A stretch of DNA of 64,000 bases from Flavobacterium sp. IB48. GTDB taxonomy: Bacteria; Bacteroidota; Bacteroidia; Flavobacteriales; Flavobacteriaceae. Below the pieces are notes generated by a model that did no database searches, was not told the DNA's origin, and worked only from the letters and a program-made list of their open reading frames with translations. Where the stretch lies: contig NZ_JAEFCA010000004.1 of the NCBI RefSeq assembly GCF_016405855.1, positions 96,075-160,074 on the forward strand, written 5' to 3'. Each line of letters begins with the position of its first letter. Position 1 is the stretch's first letter. The translations under genes were made by a program, and so were the position numbers. Positions 48,881 through 59,097 of this stretch are shown piece after piece.

Positions 48881-51800
48881 TTAAGCTATTAGTTCTTCTA
48901 TTTGTTTTTCTTGTGCAATTCTTTGTAATGCTTTTTTGTAATCAGTTGGCATTACTTTTACGAAGTGCTGTTGTTGGTTTTCCCAGTCTGCTAAAATTCT
49001 TTTTGCTAATGGACTGCTTGTGTACAACGAATGATTTTTGATCAGTTTTCTTAGTTTAGTAAGATCTTCTTCTTCCATTGGATCGAATGCAACCATTTCC
49101 ATGTTACAAACTGTAGAATCGAATTTCTTATTTGGATCGTAAACATAAGCTACACCACCGCTCATACCAGCTGCGAAGTTTCTTCCTGTTTTTCCTAAAA
49201 CTACTACTGTACCACCGGTCATGTACTCGCAACCGTGATCTCCAATTCCTTCAACAACTGCTGTTGCTCCAGAATTTCTCACACAGAAACGCTCTCCGGC
49301 CATTCCATTAATATAAGCCTCTCCGGTAATAGCTCCGTAAAGGGCAACGTTTCCAATAATGATATTGTCTTCAGGGTTGAAAGTTGCAGTAGGAGGTACT
49401 TTTACAATTAATTTTCCTCCAGAAAGACCTTTTCCTAAATAATCATTACAGTTTCCGTGAATTTTAAATGACAATCCGTTTGTTGCGAATGCACCAAAAC
49501 TTTGTCCAGCAGAACCTTCAAAATCAACTAAAATAGTGTCATCAGGTAATCCTTGTGCGCCGTAGATTTTTGAGATTTCGTTACTCAAAATTGCACCTAC
49601 AGAACGGTCTGTATTTTTAATTTTAAAGGTTACTCTTGTTTTCTCTTTTCTATAGATAGACGGAATCGCTTCTTTGATGATGTCAAAATCCAATACATTT
49701 TCAAGTTGGTGATCTTGAGTTGTTGTATTATGATTTGGCTCTGTTTTCGCTTTTTCCGGTTTGTATAGAATTGTTGACAAGTCTAAACCATTTGCTTTAT
49801 AATGTTTGATGGCTTTGTTCACATTTAATTTTTGTGACTGACCTACCATTTCTTTTAGCGTTCTGAAACCTAATTGCGCCATGATTTCTCTTAACTCTTC
49901 AGCAATGAAATACATGAAGTTGATTACGTGCTCTGGAGTCCCTTTGAAATTTTTTCTCAATTCAGGATCCTGAGTGGCAATACCAACTGGGCAAGTATTT
50001 AAGTGACAAGCTCTCATCATGATACATCCAGAAGCAACAAGCGGAGCCGTTGCGAAACCGAATTCCTCAGCTCCTAATAAAGCTGCAATAGCAACGTCAC
50101 GACCTGTTTTTAATTGTCCGTCGCACTCTAAAACTACACGGCTTCTTAAATCGTTTAAGATTAAAGTCTGCTGTGCTTCCGCTAAACCAAGTTCCCATGG
50201 AATACCTGTGTGTTGTAAAGATGTTAATGGTGCAGCTCCCGTTCCTCCGTCGTAACCAGAAATCAAGATAACATCAGCTTTTGCTTTGGCAACACCGGCA
50301 GCGATAGTTCCAACTCCAACTTCAGAAACCAATTTCACGTTAATACGAGCTTCACGGTTCGCGTTTTTCAAATCGTAAATCAACTGAGATAAATCCTCAA
50401 TTGAGTAAATATCGTGGTGAGGAGGAGGAGAAATCAAACCTACATAAGGCGTAGAGTTTCTCGTTTCAGCAATCCAAGGCACAACTTTTTCTCCAGGTAA
50501 CTGTCCACCTTCACCAGGTTTAGCGCCTTGAGCCATTTTAATCTGGATTTCTTTAGCGTTTGTCAAATAGTTGATCGAAACACCAAAACGTCCTGATGCA
50601 ACTTGTTTGATTGCAGAGTTTCTAGAATCTCCGTTAATTTCTTTCTGGAAACGTCTTGGATCTTCTCCACCTTCTCCAGAGTTACTTTTTCCACCAATTC
50701 TGTTCATTGCAATTGCTAAGTTCTCATGCGCTTCTTGGCTGATAGAACCGTAAGACATTGCTCCAGTTTTGAATTTTTTTACAATTTCTGTCCAAGGTTC
50801 TACTTCGTCAATAGAAATTGGATCTAAATTGTTGAATTCAAATAAACCTCTAATGGTCATTAAGTTTGAGCTTTGCTCATTAACGGCATTTGAGTATTCT
50901 TTATAACTTTCTGGGCTGTTTAAACGAACTGCTTGTTGTAATTTAGAAATAGTAGTTGGGTTAAACATGTGTTTTTCACCGCCACGTCTCCATCTGTAAA
51001 TACCTCCAATTTCAAGAGAAAGCAAGTTTGCAATTTTTGAATTTGGGAAAGCTTTTTGGAAACGTTTTTTAACTTCTTTTTCAACTTCCATTAAACCAAT
51101 TCCTTCAATTCTTGATGGAGTGTAAGGGAAGTATTTAGATGTAAATGTTTTGTTTAAACCTAAAATCTCGAAAATCTGGGCAGCTCTATATGAATGTAAA
51201 GTAGAGATACCAATTTTGTTCATGATTTTCACGATTCCTTTTGCAATCGCTTTGTTGTAGTTTACAACAGCGTAATCCGCTTTTACTTTTGTAATGAAAC
51301 CTTTTTCAACCTGATCGTGAATGATTTCGTTTACCATGTAAGGGTTGATGGCACTTGCACCATATCCAAACAATAAAGCAAAATGATGAGGTTCTCTTGG
51401 TTCTGCAGATTCAATGATGATTCCAAATTTAGAACGAACCTGTAAAATGTTCAAAGAGTGGTGAATGTAAGAACAAGCCAATAACATAGGAATTGGAGCT
51501 AATTCTTCGCTTACACCTCTGTCAGATAAAATGATGATATTGCATCCTTCTTCAACTGCTTTAAAAGTAGCCTGAACACATTTTTCAAGAGCACGCTCTA
51601 AACCGTTAACTCCTTTTTCTATTTTATATAAAGTAGAAATAGTAGCCGATTTGAAATCTGGGTGATCTATATTTCTGATTTTATCCAAATCTTCGTTAGA
51701 AACAACTGGATTTTGGATTTTTAATTTTTTACATTGTTTAGATTCAATTTCGAAAATATTGAAATCTCCACCAATCGCTAAACTGATATCAGTAATAATT

Positions 51801-53395
51801 TCTTCACGAATACCATCCAACGGTGGGTTAGTAACCTGAGCAAATAATTGTTTGAAGTAATTGTACAACAACTGAGGCTGATCAGAAAGAACTGCCAAAG
51901 GTGTATCATTACCCATAGAACTAATTGCTTCAGCTCCGTCGCTACCCATTGGGTTAATGATTGTTTTTAAATCTTCGATTGTATAACCAAACAAACGTTG
52001 TCTTGTTAAGAAATCTAATTTTTCAACAGGAGTAGGGTTGTTGGTGTAAGGAACGCTAGCCAATGGCAATAAGTTTTCGTCAACCCATTGCTTGTATGGA
52101 CGTTTTGTAACGATTGCTTTTTTAACTTCTTCGTCTTCGATGATACGGCCTTCATTCATATCAACTAAGAACATTTTCCCTGGCTCTAAACGACCATGCT
52201 GAATTACATCTTCTGGATCGATATCTAATACACCAATTTCAGATGACATAATTACGAATCCGCTTTTCGTTAATGTATAACGAGAAGGACGTAAACCATT
52301 TCTGTCTAGTAAAGCTCCAATCACGTTACCATCTGTAAACGGAATAGAAGCAGGACCATCCCAAGGCTCCATGATACAAGCGTTGTATTCATAGAAAGCT
52401 CTTTTTTCTGGAGACATTGTCTGGTGTTTTTCCCAAGCTTCAGGAACTACCATCATCATTGCCTCTGGAAGAGAACGGCCAGTCATTAATAAAAGTTCAA
52501 CCACCATATCCATAGAAGCAGAATCTGATTTTCCTTCTAAGATAATTGGGAATAATTTTTTGATATCATCGCCAAAAACTTTGCTCTGCATAAGCTCTTC
52601 ACGAGCACGCATACGACTTACGTTTCCACGAAGTGTGTTGATCTCACCATTATGACACATGTATCTAAACGGTTGAGCTAAGTCCCAAGATGGGAATGTA
52701 TTTGTAGAGAAACGTTGGTGTACAAGCGCTAAACGCGTCACCAAGTCTGGATCTTTCAAATCTATATAATAACGGCTGATGTCTTCTGGCATCAATAGAC
52801 CTTTATATATTATAGTAGTTGTCGATAAACTAGTAAAATAAAACATGTGGCTTTCTGAGGTTTTAGATCCTCTTACGGCATGTTCAGCAATTTTTCTAGC
52901 TGCAAAAAGTTTTGCATTAAATTCTTGTTCAGTTAAATCTTGTCCGTTTTTAGAAACGAAAACTTGTTTAATTGTTGGTTCTTTTTCTGCGGCAATTTCA
53001 CCTAGATTTTCAACGTCAACGGGTACATCTCTCCAACCTAAAACTTTTAAGTTTTGGTCTTTGATAGTAGCTTCAAATGCATTAATACAAAAAGAAACCT
53101 GGTTTTTGCTTTTTGGTAAAAAAACCATTCCTACTGCATACTCACGCGCTTCTGGGATTTCAAAGTCACAAACTTTCTTAAAAAAATCATGAGGAATGTC
53201 GAATAAAATTCCGGCTCCGTCTCCAGTTCTTCCATCAGAACTTACGGCACCACGATGTTCTAATTTAATTAAGATGTCTAATGCTTTGTGAATAATATCA
53301 TTTGACTTAATACCATTCAAATTACAAATAAATCCTGCACCACAATTGTCGTGTTCAAATTCAGGCAGATAAAGCCCTTGTTCTTTAACTCTCAT
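48881..53395 (-). CDS. gltB: Glutamate synthase large subunit
   Basis: The protein is 1504 aa from the ATG at 53395. It makes glutamate from glutamine and 2-oxoglutarate. After a short propeptide the catalytic cysteine is Cys18 (EHDNCGAGF), followed by the type-2 glutamine amidotransferase domain (to about 410), a central domain, the FMN-barrel synthase domain (about 830-1200; [35 protein letters not shown]), the 3Fe-4S motif [14 protein letters not shown] (about 1130) and a C-terminal beta-helix (about 1250-1480) with [21 protein letters not shown]. The frame extends 14 codons further up, but a -7 element falls in that stretch and the family begins here. Confidence 0.97.
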   Translation of the reverse strand: MRVKEQGLYLPEFEHDNCGAGFICNLNGIKSNDIIHKALDILIKLEHRGAVSSDGRTGDGAGILFDIPHDFFKKVCDFEIPEAREYAVGMVFLPKSKNQVSFCINAFEATIKDQNLKVLGWRDVPVDVENLGEIAAEKEPTIKQVFVSKNGQDLTEQEFNAKLFAARKIAEHAVRGSKTSESHMFYFTSLSTTTIIYKGLLMPEDISRYYIDLKDPDLVTRLALVHQRFSTNTFPSWDLAQPFRYMCHNGEINTLRGNVSRMRAREELMQSKVFGDDIKKLFPIILEGKSDSASMDMVVELLLMTGRSLPEAMMMVVPEAWEKHQTMSPEKRAFYEYNACIMEPWDGPASIPFTDGNVIGALLDRNGLRPSRYTLTKSGFVIMSSEIGVLDIDPEDVIQHGRLEPGKMFLVDMNEGRIIEDEEVKKAIVTKRPYKQWVDENLLPLASVPYTNNPTPVEKLDFLTRQRLFGYTIEDLKTIINPMGSDGAEAISSMGNDTPLAVLSDQPQLLYNYFKQLFAQVTNPPLDGIREEIITDISLAIGGDFNIFEIESKQCKKLKIQNPVVSNEDLDKIRNIDHPDFKSATISTLYKIEKGVNGLERALEKCVQATFKAVEEGCNIIILSDRGVSEELAPIPMLLACSYIHHSLNILQVRSKFGIIIESAEPREPHHFALLFGYGASAINPYMVNEIIHDQVEKGFITKVKADYAVVNYNKAIAKGIVKIMNKIGISTLHSYRAAQIFEILGLNKTFTSKYFPYTPSRIEGIGLMEVEKEVKKRFQKAFPNSKIANLLSLEIGGIYRWRRGGEKHMFNPTTISKLQQAVRLNSPESYKEYSNAVNEQSSNLMTIRGLFEFNNLDPISIDEVEPWTEIVKKFKTGAMSYGSISQEAHENLAIAMNRIGGKSNSGEGGEDPRRFQKEINGDSRNSAIKQVASGRFGVSINYLTNAKEIQIKMAQGAKPGEGGQLPGEKVVPWIAETRNSTPYVGLISPPPHHDIYSIEDLSQLIYDLKNANREARINVKLVSEVGVGTIAAGVAKAKADVILISGYDGGTGAAPLTSLQHTGIPWELGLAEAQQTLILNDLRSRVVLECDGQLKTGRDVAIAALLGAEEFGFATAPLVASGCIMMRACHLNTCPVGIATQDPELRKNFKGTPEHVINFMYFIAEELREIMAQLGFRTLKEMVGQSQKLNVNKAIKHYKANGLDLSTILYKPEKAKTEPNHNTTTQDHQLENVLDFDIIKEAIPSIYRKEKTRVTFKIKNTDRSVGAILSNEISKIYGAQGLPDDTILVDFEGSAGQSFGAFATNGLSFKIHGNCNDYLGKGLSGGKLIVKVPPTATFNPEDNIIIGNVALYGAITGEAYINGMAGERFCVRNSGATAVVEGIGDHGCEYMTGGTVVVLGKTGRNFAAGMSGGVAYVYDPNKKFDSTVCNMEMVAFDPMEEEDLTKLRKLIKNHSLYTSSPLAKRILADWENQQQHFVKVMPTDYKKALQRIAQEKQIEELIA

Positions 53396-53412
53396 TCTTG
53401 ATATTTTTTTTA

Positions 53413-53420
53413 CAAAAATA
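53413..53420 (-). promoter_or_regulatory. -7 element of gltB
   Basis: TATTTTTG on the minus strand, 17 bases upstream of the ATG at 53395, so the leader would be about 10 bases. No TTG at the -33 distance. Confidence 0.4.
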
Positions 53421-53754
53421 AAGATTTCGTTAAACATAATGTATTGAAATTATGAATTCGCTTTCATTTTTATAGGAATATTAGAAAAAGGGTTCTTAAA
53501 TGATAAAATTATCAGATAAAGCATTGCGAATTATCAAAATCATAATTGCGATTAAAATATATTAAGAAAAATCGTCGCTTAGGTATTGATATCAGTGAAG
53601 TTTTTGTTAAATCTCAAACGTTTTAGCGATTTTGTGTTAACTTTTTAGATACAATTGTTTAATGATTTTTTTTCTTTCGATTTAAATAGCTGAAGAATCA
53701 TTTAAGGAGCCGTTATTAATTTAAAAAAGATTTTACTTTTCAGTTGTATTTTGT

Positions 53755-53762
53755 TACTTTTG
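53755..53762 (+). promoter_or_regulatory. -7 element of sucC
   Basis: TACTTTTG, 48 bases before the sucC ATG at 53811. It lies inside the longest open frame, which supports the later start. The -33 position lacks a clear TTG. Confidence 0.4.
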
Positions 53763-53810
53763 TCGCACTTTTATTCTGAAATAAATTCAGAACCAGACAA
53801 ATTCTATATT

Positions 53811-55004
53811 ATGAACATACACGAATATCAAGGAAAAGAAATTTTAGCGAGTTACGGAGTACGCGTACAACGCGGAATCGTGGCTAATAATGCAGTTGAA
53901 GCTGTGGCCGCTGCAAAACAATTAACTGCCGAAACTGGGACAGGATGGCATGTAATTAAAGCACAAATTCACGCAGGTGGTCGTGGAAAAGGTGGTGGAG
54001 TTAAGCTGGCAAAAAACTTACAACAAGTTGAAGAGTTAGCAGAACAAATCATCGGAATGCAGTTAATTACTCCTCAGACTCCGCCTGAAGGTAAAAAAGT
54101 TAACAAAGTATTAGTAGCTGAAGATGTGTACTATCCTGGAGAAAGCGAAACTTCTGAATTTTATGTTTCTGTTTTATTGAATAGAGGTACAGGACGCAAC
54201 ATGATTATGTATTCTACTGAAGGTGGAATGGATATCGAAGAAGTTGCTGAGCACACTCCACACTTAATCTTTACTGAAGAAATTGATCCATCTGTTGGAT
54301 TGCAAGGTTTCCAAGCTAGAAGAATTGCTTTTAACTTAGGACTTTCTGGAAATGCTTTCAAAGAAATGGTTAAATTCATCGATGCACTTTACAATGCTTA
54401 CATTGGTTCTGATGCTTCTATGTTTGAAATCAACCCTGTATTAAAAACTTCTGATAACAAAATCTTAGCTGTTGATGCTAAAGTTAATATCGACGATAAC
54501 GCTTTATACAGACAACCTAAATATGCTGAAATGAGAGATATCCGTGAGGAGAATCCAATCGAAGTTGAAGCTAAAGAAGTTGGTCTTAACTATGTTGACC
54601 TTGACGGTACTGTAGGATGTATGGTAAACGGAGCTGGTCTTGCAATGGCAACTATGGATTTAATTAAATACGCTGGTTTTGAGCCTGCTAACTTCCTTGA
54701 CGTTGGTGGAACTGCTGATGCTAAACGTGTTGAAACTGCTTTCAGAATTATCTTGAAAGATCCAAACGTAAAAGCTATTTTGATTAACATCTTTGGAGGT
54801 ATCGTTCGTTGTGACCGTGTTGCTCAAGGTGTTGTTGATGCTTACAAAAACATGGGAGACGCTATTAAAGTGCCAATTATCGTTCGTTTGCAAGGAACAA
54901 ATGCTGAAATTGCAAAAGAATTAATTGATAACTCTGGTATGCCAATCTTATCTGCAGTTCAATTCCAAGAAGCTGCTGACCAAGTAAAAGCTGCTCTTTC
55001 TTAA
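53811..55004 (+). CDS. sucC: Succinate-CoA ligase, ADP-forming, beta subunit
   Basis: The protein is 397 aa from the ATG at 53811 ([17 protein letters not shown] is the family's fixed start; the frame extends 20 codons further up only because no stop intervenes). It is the TCA-cycle enzyme that converts succinyl-CoA to succinate with ATP formation. The ATP-grasp domain has [15 protein letters not shown] and FEINPVL; the C-terminal CoA-ligase domain has [11 protein letters not shown] and [15 protein letters not shown]. The alpha-subunit gene sucD is not beside it, unlike in E. coli; the terminator follows immediately. Confidence 0.97.
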   Translation: MNIHEYQGKEILASYGVRVQRGIVANNAVEAVAAAKQLTAETGTGWHVIKAQIHAGGRGKGGGVKLAKNLQQVEELAEQIIGMQLITPQTPPEGKKVNKVLVAEDVYYPGESETSEFYVSVLLNRGTGRNMIMYSTEGGMDIEEVAEHTPHLIFTEEIDPSVGLQGFQARRIAFNLGLSGNAFKEMVKFIDALYNAYIGSDASMFEINPVLKTSDNKILAVDAKVNIDDNALYRQPKYAEMRDIREENPIEVEAKEVGLNYVDLDGTVGCMVNGAGLAMATMDLIKYAGFEPANFLDVGGTADAKRVETAFRIILKDPNVKAILINIFGGIVRCDRVAQGVVDAYKNMGDAIKVPIIVRLQGTNAEIAKELIDNSGMPILSAVQFQEAADQVKAALS

Positions 55005-55029
55005 TTAAATAAGAAATCAATTTATATAG

Positions 55030-55061
55030 AAAATCCCTCCATTTTGGAGGGATTTTTTTTT
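55030..55061 (+). terminator. Rho-independent terminator of sucC
   Basis: ATCCCTCC (55033-55040) and GGAGGGAT (55046-55053) with a five-base loop and a run of T, 28 bases after the sucC stop. Confidence 0.9.
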
Positions 55062-55069
55062 GAAGTCTA

Positions 55070-55260
55070 TTTAACCGCAAAGGGCGCTAAGTTTTTTGTC
55101 AAGGATTGTGAGTACAAACGCAAAGTTCGCAAAGCTGTATGTTGAAAATAGCCACGAATTCACGAATTATTTTCAAAGATTGTAAAAAATAAAATTCGTG
55201 AATTCGTGGCTAAAAAACTTTGCGAACTTTGCGTAATTCTTTGTGCTCTTTGCGGTTAAA
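55070..55260. repeat. Triple-nested palindrome
   Basis: Three exact inverse pairs are nested: TTTAACCGCAAAG (55070-55082) with 55248-55260; ACGCAAAGTTCGCAAAG (55118-55134) with 55218-55234; and GCCACGAATTCACGAATT (55151-55168) with 55193-55210. The innermost family also occurs at 47055-47172 and the outer families at 19735-19781. Confidence 0.88.
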
Positions 55261-55269
55261 TCATTAAGT

Positions 55270-56067
55270 TTATTTCAAAACTGTAGATAGTTCCACAATT
55301 TCAAATTCTGGATCATGTGTTATAAATTCTCTAATCAATGCAGCATGACCAGCGCCAACTAAAACCATTATTTTATTATCTGTGCCTTCCGTTAATTTCT
55401 GAATTAAAGAATACATATATAAGTTTCTTTTGTACCAATTTGAGACTAAAGACGCTCCTGTAAAATCATCTGGATTTCCAGCTCTGTTGGCTACTTCCAA
55501 ATACCATTGGATGTTTTTATTTTCGGTTTCTTTTTTATTGTAATGTAGCATGAGTTCTTGTAACGAGCTTTTTGTTATTCTTTCATTATGATCTTTTTCA
55601 TTCCTTTTTTTCCACTCATTATTTCTTTTCAATAAATCCTGTTGATTTGCTTTTTCCATTGACATCATTAAACTGTCATAACGAAAAGAAGTGTAGAGAT
55701 TCATTCCGTATAATTTTTTATGATTTAGTTTTTTAGCCGTGCGAAGTGCCAGTTGTGTTATTTCGTTTTTATTAGTTTTAAAAAGACTGTCGGTGTTTTT
55801 ATTGTAAAACTTATCTAAATCGGCTTGTTCGTTAAATTCCCATTCTACAAATATTTTATCTGGGCCAAATTTTTTGATTTTGTCACTCATTATTTCGAGT
55901 TCTTTTTGGCTCTTCTCAGATAAGATATCAAAACTATTTACTTGAGTAACATCCAGACCTGGATTGGCGTAATGAAATGTTCCAACCAATAATATCTGTT
56001 TTTTCTTAGTTTGAGCAGAAGTTAAGTTTAATGTAATAATTGTTAGTAATAAAATGATTTTGTACAT
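55270..56067 (-). CDS. Exported DUF5694-type protein (TraB/GumN-like fold)
   Basis: The protein is 265 aa. A signal peptide (residues 1-19, ending LTSAQ) precedes a domain with the TraB/Tiki/GumN pattern: ILLVGTFHYANPG near the start (with the conserved histidine), PDKIFVEWEF, and MVLVGAGHAALIREF near the C-terminus (second histidine). This family is predicted to be a metal-dependent peptidase-like fold, and DUF5694 members are typical of Bacteroidota. A -7 TACATTTG lies 25 bases upstream (56099-56092). It is convergent to sucC with the nested palindrome between them. Confidence 0.75.
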   Translation of the reverse strand: MYKIILLLTIITLNLTSAQTKKKQILLVGTFHYANPGLDVTQVNSFDILSEKSQKELEIMSDKIKKFGPDKIFVEWEFNEQADLDKFYNKNTDSLFKTNKNEITQLALRTAKKLNHKKLYGMNLYTSFRYDSLMMSMEKANQQDLLKRNNEWKKRNEKDHNERITKSSLQELMLHYNKKETENKNIQWYLEVANRAGNPDDFTGASLVSNWYKRNLYMYSLIQKLTEGTDNKIMVLVGAGHAALIREFITHDPEFEIVELSTVLK

Positions 56068-56261
56068 GACGTTTTGTTTTTAAATTCATGACAAATGTAT
56101 TCTGTCTTTTGATCTCTATTTTTTGTTTTTGATGAACATAGGATTTCATTTTATAAACACATGGAATTTGCAGAGTAATAATTTCGTGTAACGTTTTGGA
56201 TAGTTCATCCCTAAAAACGCATGTTTTGAATAAATCTAATTTTCTATTTAAGGCTTAATTG

Positions 56262-56269
56262 TATTTTTG
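56262..56269 (+). promoter_or_regulatory. -7 element of the LytS-type kinase gene
   Basis: TATTTTTG, 20 bases before the ATG at 56290. There is a TTTG at 56225-56228, too far away for the standard -33. Confidence 0.4.
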
Positions 56270-56289
56270 AGTCAATTATCAAAAAAACT

Positions 56290-57330
56290 ATGAAATCAAG
56301 AATCCCTTTTTACTATCACATTGTTTTTTTCTTTTTATTATTTCTAACGTACATTTTCTGGGATATTGGACTTAATGATAAAAAAGTAGAAATTGTAATC
56401 AAAGGAATATGTTATGGAATTACGCCAACTCATTTGTTAGCAATATTTTGTATTTACATTCTCAATTTTTACTATTTCTGCGAATGGTTTTTAAACAAGA
56501 AGAAATTACTTTTTTACATCCTAACAATTCCGGTTTCGCTATTGCTTTTTGCGGCTGTTCGCTATTTTTTGCAAGAAGTTGTTATGTTTAATATTACCGG
56601 AAGACACAATTACTATGAAGAAGCTAGAGAAATAGGTTATTACATAAAAGACAATTTTTTCTTCGGATTGCCAGCGGTCATTCTAAGTGCATTAACTTTT
56701 TTGTTTTGGCAGTTTCATACTACGCAACATCAAAATCAGGAATTGCTTTTGGAGAACAAAAAGGCTGAATTTCAAATGCTAAAAGCGCAAGTTAGTCCGC
56801 ATTTTTTATTCAATACATTGAATTCCTTTTACAGTCAATTGGTTTTGAAAGAAGATGAAATGGCCAATGATATTTTGGTTCTTTCTGATTTACTTCGATA
56901 TGTTATTACAGAAACAGATAAAGATGAAGCGATACTTTCAAAAGAAATTCAGTTTATTCAAAACTACATTCATTTGCAGAAAAAACGATTTGAAGATCTG
57001 TTATATTTGGATTTTTCTATAGAGGGAAAATATTCAAATGAAAGAATTCTTTCGTCAGCTTTAATTCATTTTGTAGAGAATGTTTTTAAACACGGAAAAC
57101 TGAATAATGAAATTGAAAAAGCTGTTATTCTAATCAAAATAAAAGAGGATTTTTTAGAGATTTCAACTTTCAATTATAATGTGAATGGAGAGAATTATTC
57201 GTCAACTGGAATTGGTTATGAAAATCTGACCAAAAGATTAGAATATATGTACAAGAACCAATTTATTCTTGAAAAAACAGAAGAAAATAATACCTTTAAA
57301 ACTTACTTAAAAATACCGCTAAAGAAATAA
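56290..57330 (+). CDS. LytS/YehU-type sensor histidine kinase
   Basis: The protein is 346 aa. Four N-terminal membrane helices (about 7-26, 40-62, 72-92, 119-141) are followed by a short linker and a His_kinase domain with the phosphoacceptor in QVSPHFLFNTLNSFY (His about 177). LSDLLRYVI, the N-box-like LIHFVENVFKHG and a shortened G-box (GIGYENLTKRLEYMY) follow. This type works with LytTR response regulators; the partner follows after 3 bases. The signal is probably sensed in or near the membrane, but no extracellular sensor domain is present. Confidence 0.93.
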   Translation: MKSRIPFYYHIVFFFLLFLTYIFWDIGLNDKKVEIVIKGICYGITPTHLLAIFCIYILNFYYFCEWFLNKKKLLFYILTIPVSLLLFAAVRYFLQEVVMFNITGRHNYYEEAREIGYYIKDNFFFGLPAVILSALTFLFWQFHTTQHQNQELLLENKKAEFQMLKAQVSPHFLFNTLNSFYSQLVLKEDEMANDILVLSDLLRYVITETDKDEAILSKEIQFIQNYIHLQKKRFEDLLYLDFSIEGKYSNERILSSALIHFVENVFKHGKLNNEIEKAVILIKIKEDFLEISTFNYNVNGENYSSTGIGYENLTKRLEYMYKNQFILEKTEENNTFKTYLKIPLKK

Positions 57331-57333
57331 TTT

Positions 57334-58047
57334 ATGGCTTTTAAATGCATTATTGTAGATGATGAACCGCCTGCAACTCGAATATTGGAAAATTACATCG
57401 GAAAAGTAAATTTTCTAGAGAAAGTTGGCGTTTTTAATGATTCGTTAAAAGCATTAGAATTTCTAAACTCACAATCTGTAGATGTGATTTTTCTAGATAT
57501 TCAAATGCCTCAATTAACAGGATTGCAGCTTTCTAGAATTATTTCGAAAAATATTAAAGTCATTTTTACAACAGCTTATCCCGATTTTGCTTTAGAAGGT
57601 TTTGAGCTGAATGCAGTTGATTATTTGTTAAAACCAATTGCATTCGAACGATTTTATCAAGCTGTTTCTAAACTAAATTCTGAATCCAAAATAGAACTTT
57701 CGAGTACAAGTAATAGTAGTGCGCCAGATTTTTTATTTATAAAAACAGATGGAAAAAATAAATTTCAGAAAGTTTTTTTGAATGATGTTTTATACGTAGA
57801 AAGTTTACAGAATTATGTTTGCATTCATACAGTAAAGCAGCAGATTATTACACATTCGTCATTAAAAAATGTTGTTGAATCATTGCCAGAAAAGGATTTT
57901 ATTCAAATACATAAATCGTATGTTGTTTCTTTAAAACATATCGAATCGACAGATAATTTTTCTGTTTTCGTAAACGGAAAAGAGTTGCCAATTGGAGCAA
58001 CTTATAAAGATGCTTTTTTCGATGAAATTGATCAGAATAAAATATAA
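57334..58047 (+). CDS. LytTR-family response regulator
   Basis: The protein is 237 aa. The receiver domain (1-115) has the acidic pair DDEPP (about 9-10), the phosphoacceptor in VIFLDIQMPQLTG (Asp about 54), and TTAYPDFALEGF. The LytTR DNA-binding domain (about 135-235) has FIKTDGKNKFQKVFLNDVLYVESL (in parts), IHKSYVVSLKHIE, and VFVNGKELPIG. It starts 3 bases after the kinase gene. Target genes are unknown; LytTR proteins in Bacteroidota often control neighbouring genes, but the adjacent gene is convergent here. Confidence 0.94.
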   Translation: MAFKCIIVDDEPPATRILENYIGKVNFLEKVGVFNDSLKALEFLNSQSVDVIFLDIQMPQLTGLQLSRIISKNIKVIFTTAYPDFALEGFELNAVDYLLKPIAFERFYQAVSKLNSESKIELSSTSNSSAPDFLFIKTDGKNKFQKVFLNDVLYVESLQNYVCIHTVKQQIITHSSLKNVVESLPEKDFIQIHKSYVVSLKHIESTDNFSVFVNGKELPIGATYKDAFFDEIDQNKI

Positions 58048-58052
58048 ATCGA

Positions 58053-58463
58053 TTATTCGGTTTTTACTACTTCGAGACTTAGTTCTGCTTCTTCAAGTTT
58101 AAAAACTGCATTATTTTTTTCAATTTTTGGAGTTATTCCCATTATTGAATAATGATCTTTAGCTGTGCCGATTCTAATTAAATTTTTTTTCTCTTCAAAA
58201 CCCCATTTTTGATTTTGCAACATTTGCACAAACATTGGAGTAAGTTGCGTTTTCTGTTTTGGAATGAAATTAAAATTTTGATTTTTTTGGAATGAAAATA
58301 TTGAATTTGTAAAGGTTTGAGAGAGTTCAGTCATTTCTTTACTATTCGATTTTACTATTACATTTTTTACTTTCCAGTTTCCAACTATTTGGTCTTTGAC
58401 GGATGTTTGACCTTTTGCATTTAGAAATAAAAAGAAAGTGATGCTTAAAAGTAAATATTTCAT
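58053..58463 (-). CDS. Secreted lipocalin-like protein (136 aa)
   Basis: A signal peptide (residues 1-18, ending NAKGQ) is followed by VKDQIVGNWKVKNVIVKSNS, a GxW-type opening of lipocalin-like proteins, then strands FSFQKNQNFNFIPKQ and QKWGFEEKKNLIRIG. It resembles the gene at 38565-38930 in layout. It converges on the LytTR gene with a five-base gap and no terminator between them, so the two transcripts would overlap. Confidence 0.68.
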   Translation of the reverse strand: MKYLLLSITFFLFLNAKGQTSVKDQIVGNWKVKNVIVKSNSKEMTELSQTFTNSIFSFQKNQNFNFIPKQKTQLTPMFVQMLQNQKWGFEEKKNLIRIGTAKDHYSIMGITPKIEKNNAVFKLEEAELSLEVVKTE

Positions 58464-58500
58464 GATAGATTGATCTTTGTTTAATTTGCATTAAAAATAT

Positions 58501-58532
58501 AAAAAAATCCATTCTTTAAAGAATGGATTTTT
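58501..58532 (-). terminator. Rho-independent terminator of the DUF1456 operon
   Basis: AAAAATCCATTC and GAATGGATTTTT form a palindrome with almost no loop (TTTAAA). The A-run to the left gives the U-tract for leftward transcription after the stop at 58594. Confidence 0.9.
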
Positions 58533-58593
58533 ATGTTGTAAAGATATATTTAAAAGACATCTTTAATTTTATTTGTTGGCGTTTACAAAAGCG

Positions 58594-59061
58594 CTAAGAT
58601 TTTTTCTTATTGCCGTTTTTAAATACCACTTTTTCTACAACAGATGGTTTTCCGTTTCCTTTTGGGAATGATTTCTTTTTAGGTTTTCCAGCTGATGAAC
58701 CTGATTTTGATGAACTTTGATCGCCTCTGTATTTTTCTGAATCTTTTGGGGCAGCTTTAAATTCTGGTCTTTCTTTAGAAGTTTCCTTTTTTGGAATTTC
58801 AGCTTTATGCTTTGCTAAAACATCATTCGGATTTTTAGGATTTTCTTTAGTGCCTCTTAAATGAATTACTAATCCGTTTAAGAAGTTTCTCAAAACCTGA
58901 TCGCCACACTCCATGTAGTTTGGATGATCTTCTGCTCTAAAAAAAGCGCCCAATTCTGACTTTGAAATTCTAAAATCTACTAATTCTAAAATTTCAATTA
59001 TTTGGTCATCACGGAGCATCAAAGCCACGCGAAGTTTTTTAAGTATATCGTTATTTGTCAT
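58594..59061 (-). CDS. DUF1456-domain protein
   Basis: The protein is 155 aa. Residues 1-70 match the DUF1456/YehS repeat (NNDILKKLRVALMLRDDQII, then ISKSELGAFFRAEDHPNYMECGD in parts, QVLRNFLNGLVIHLRG). Typical family members have two copies of this helical module; only one is present, and the other half is a Lys/Ser/Pro-rich low-complexity tail (GDQSSSKSGSSAGKPKKKS). Function unknown. A -7 TACCTTTG (59083-59076) lies 15 bases upstream, but the gene also follows the PLP gene closely. Confidence 0.8.
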   Translation of the reverse strand: MTNNDILKKLRVALMLRDDQIIEILELVDFRISKSELGAFFRAEDHPNYMECGDQVLRNFLNGLVIHLRGTKENPKNPNDVLAKHKAEIPKKETSKERPEFKAAPKDSEKYRGDQSSSKSGSSAGKPKKKSFPKGNGKPSVVEKVVFKNGNKKKS

Positions 59062-59097
59062 TGTTTTATTTTTTACAAAGGTAGTTTTTTAAAATGA

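Larger units (their letters stand above)
53396..53810. other. 415-bp divergent region between gltB and sucC
   Basis: It carries a -7 element for gltB (minus strand 53420-53413, TATTTTTG) and one for sucC (53755-53762, TACTTTTG). Otherwise the sequence is AT-rich; I see no other repeat or open frame. Confidence 0.6.
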
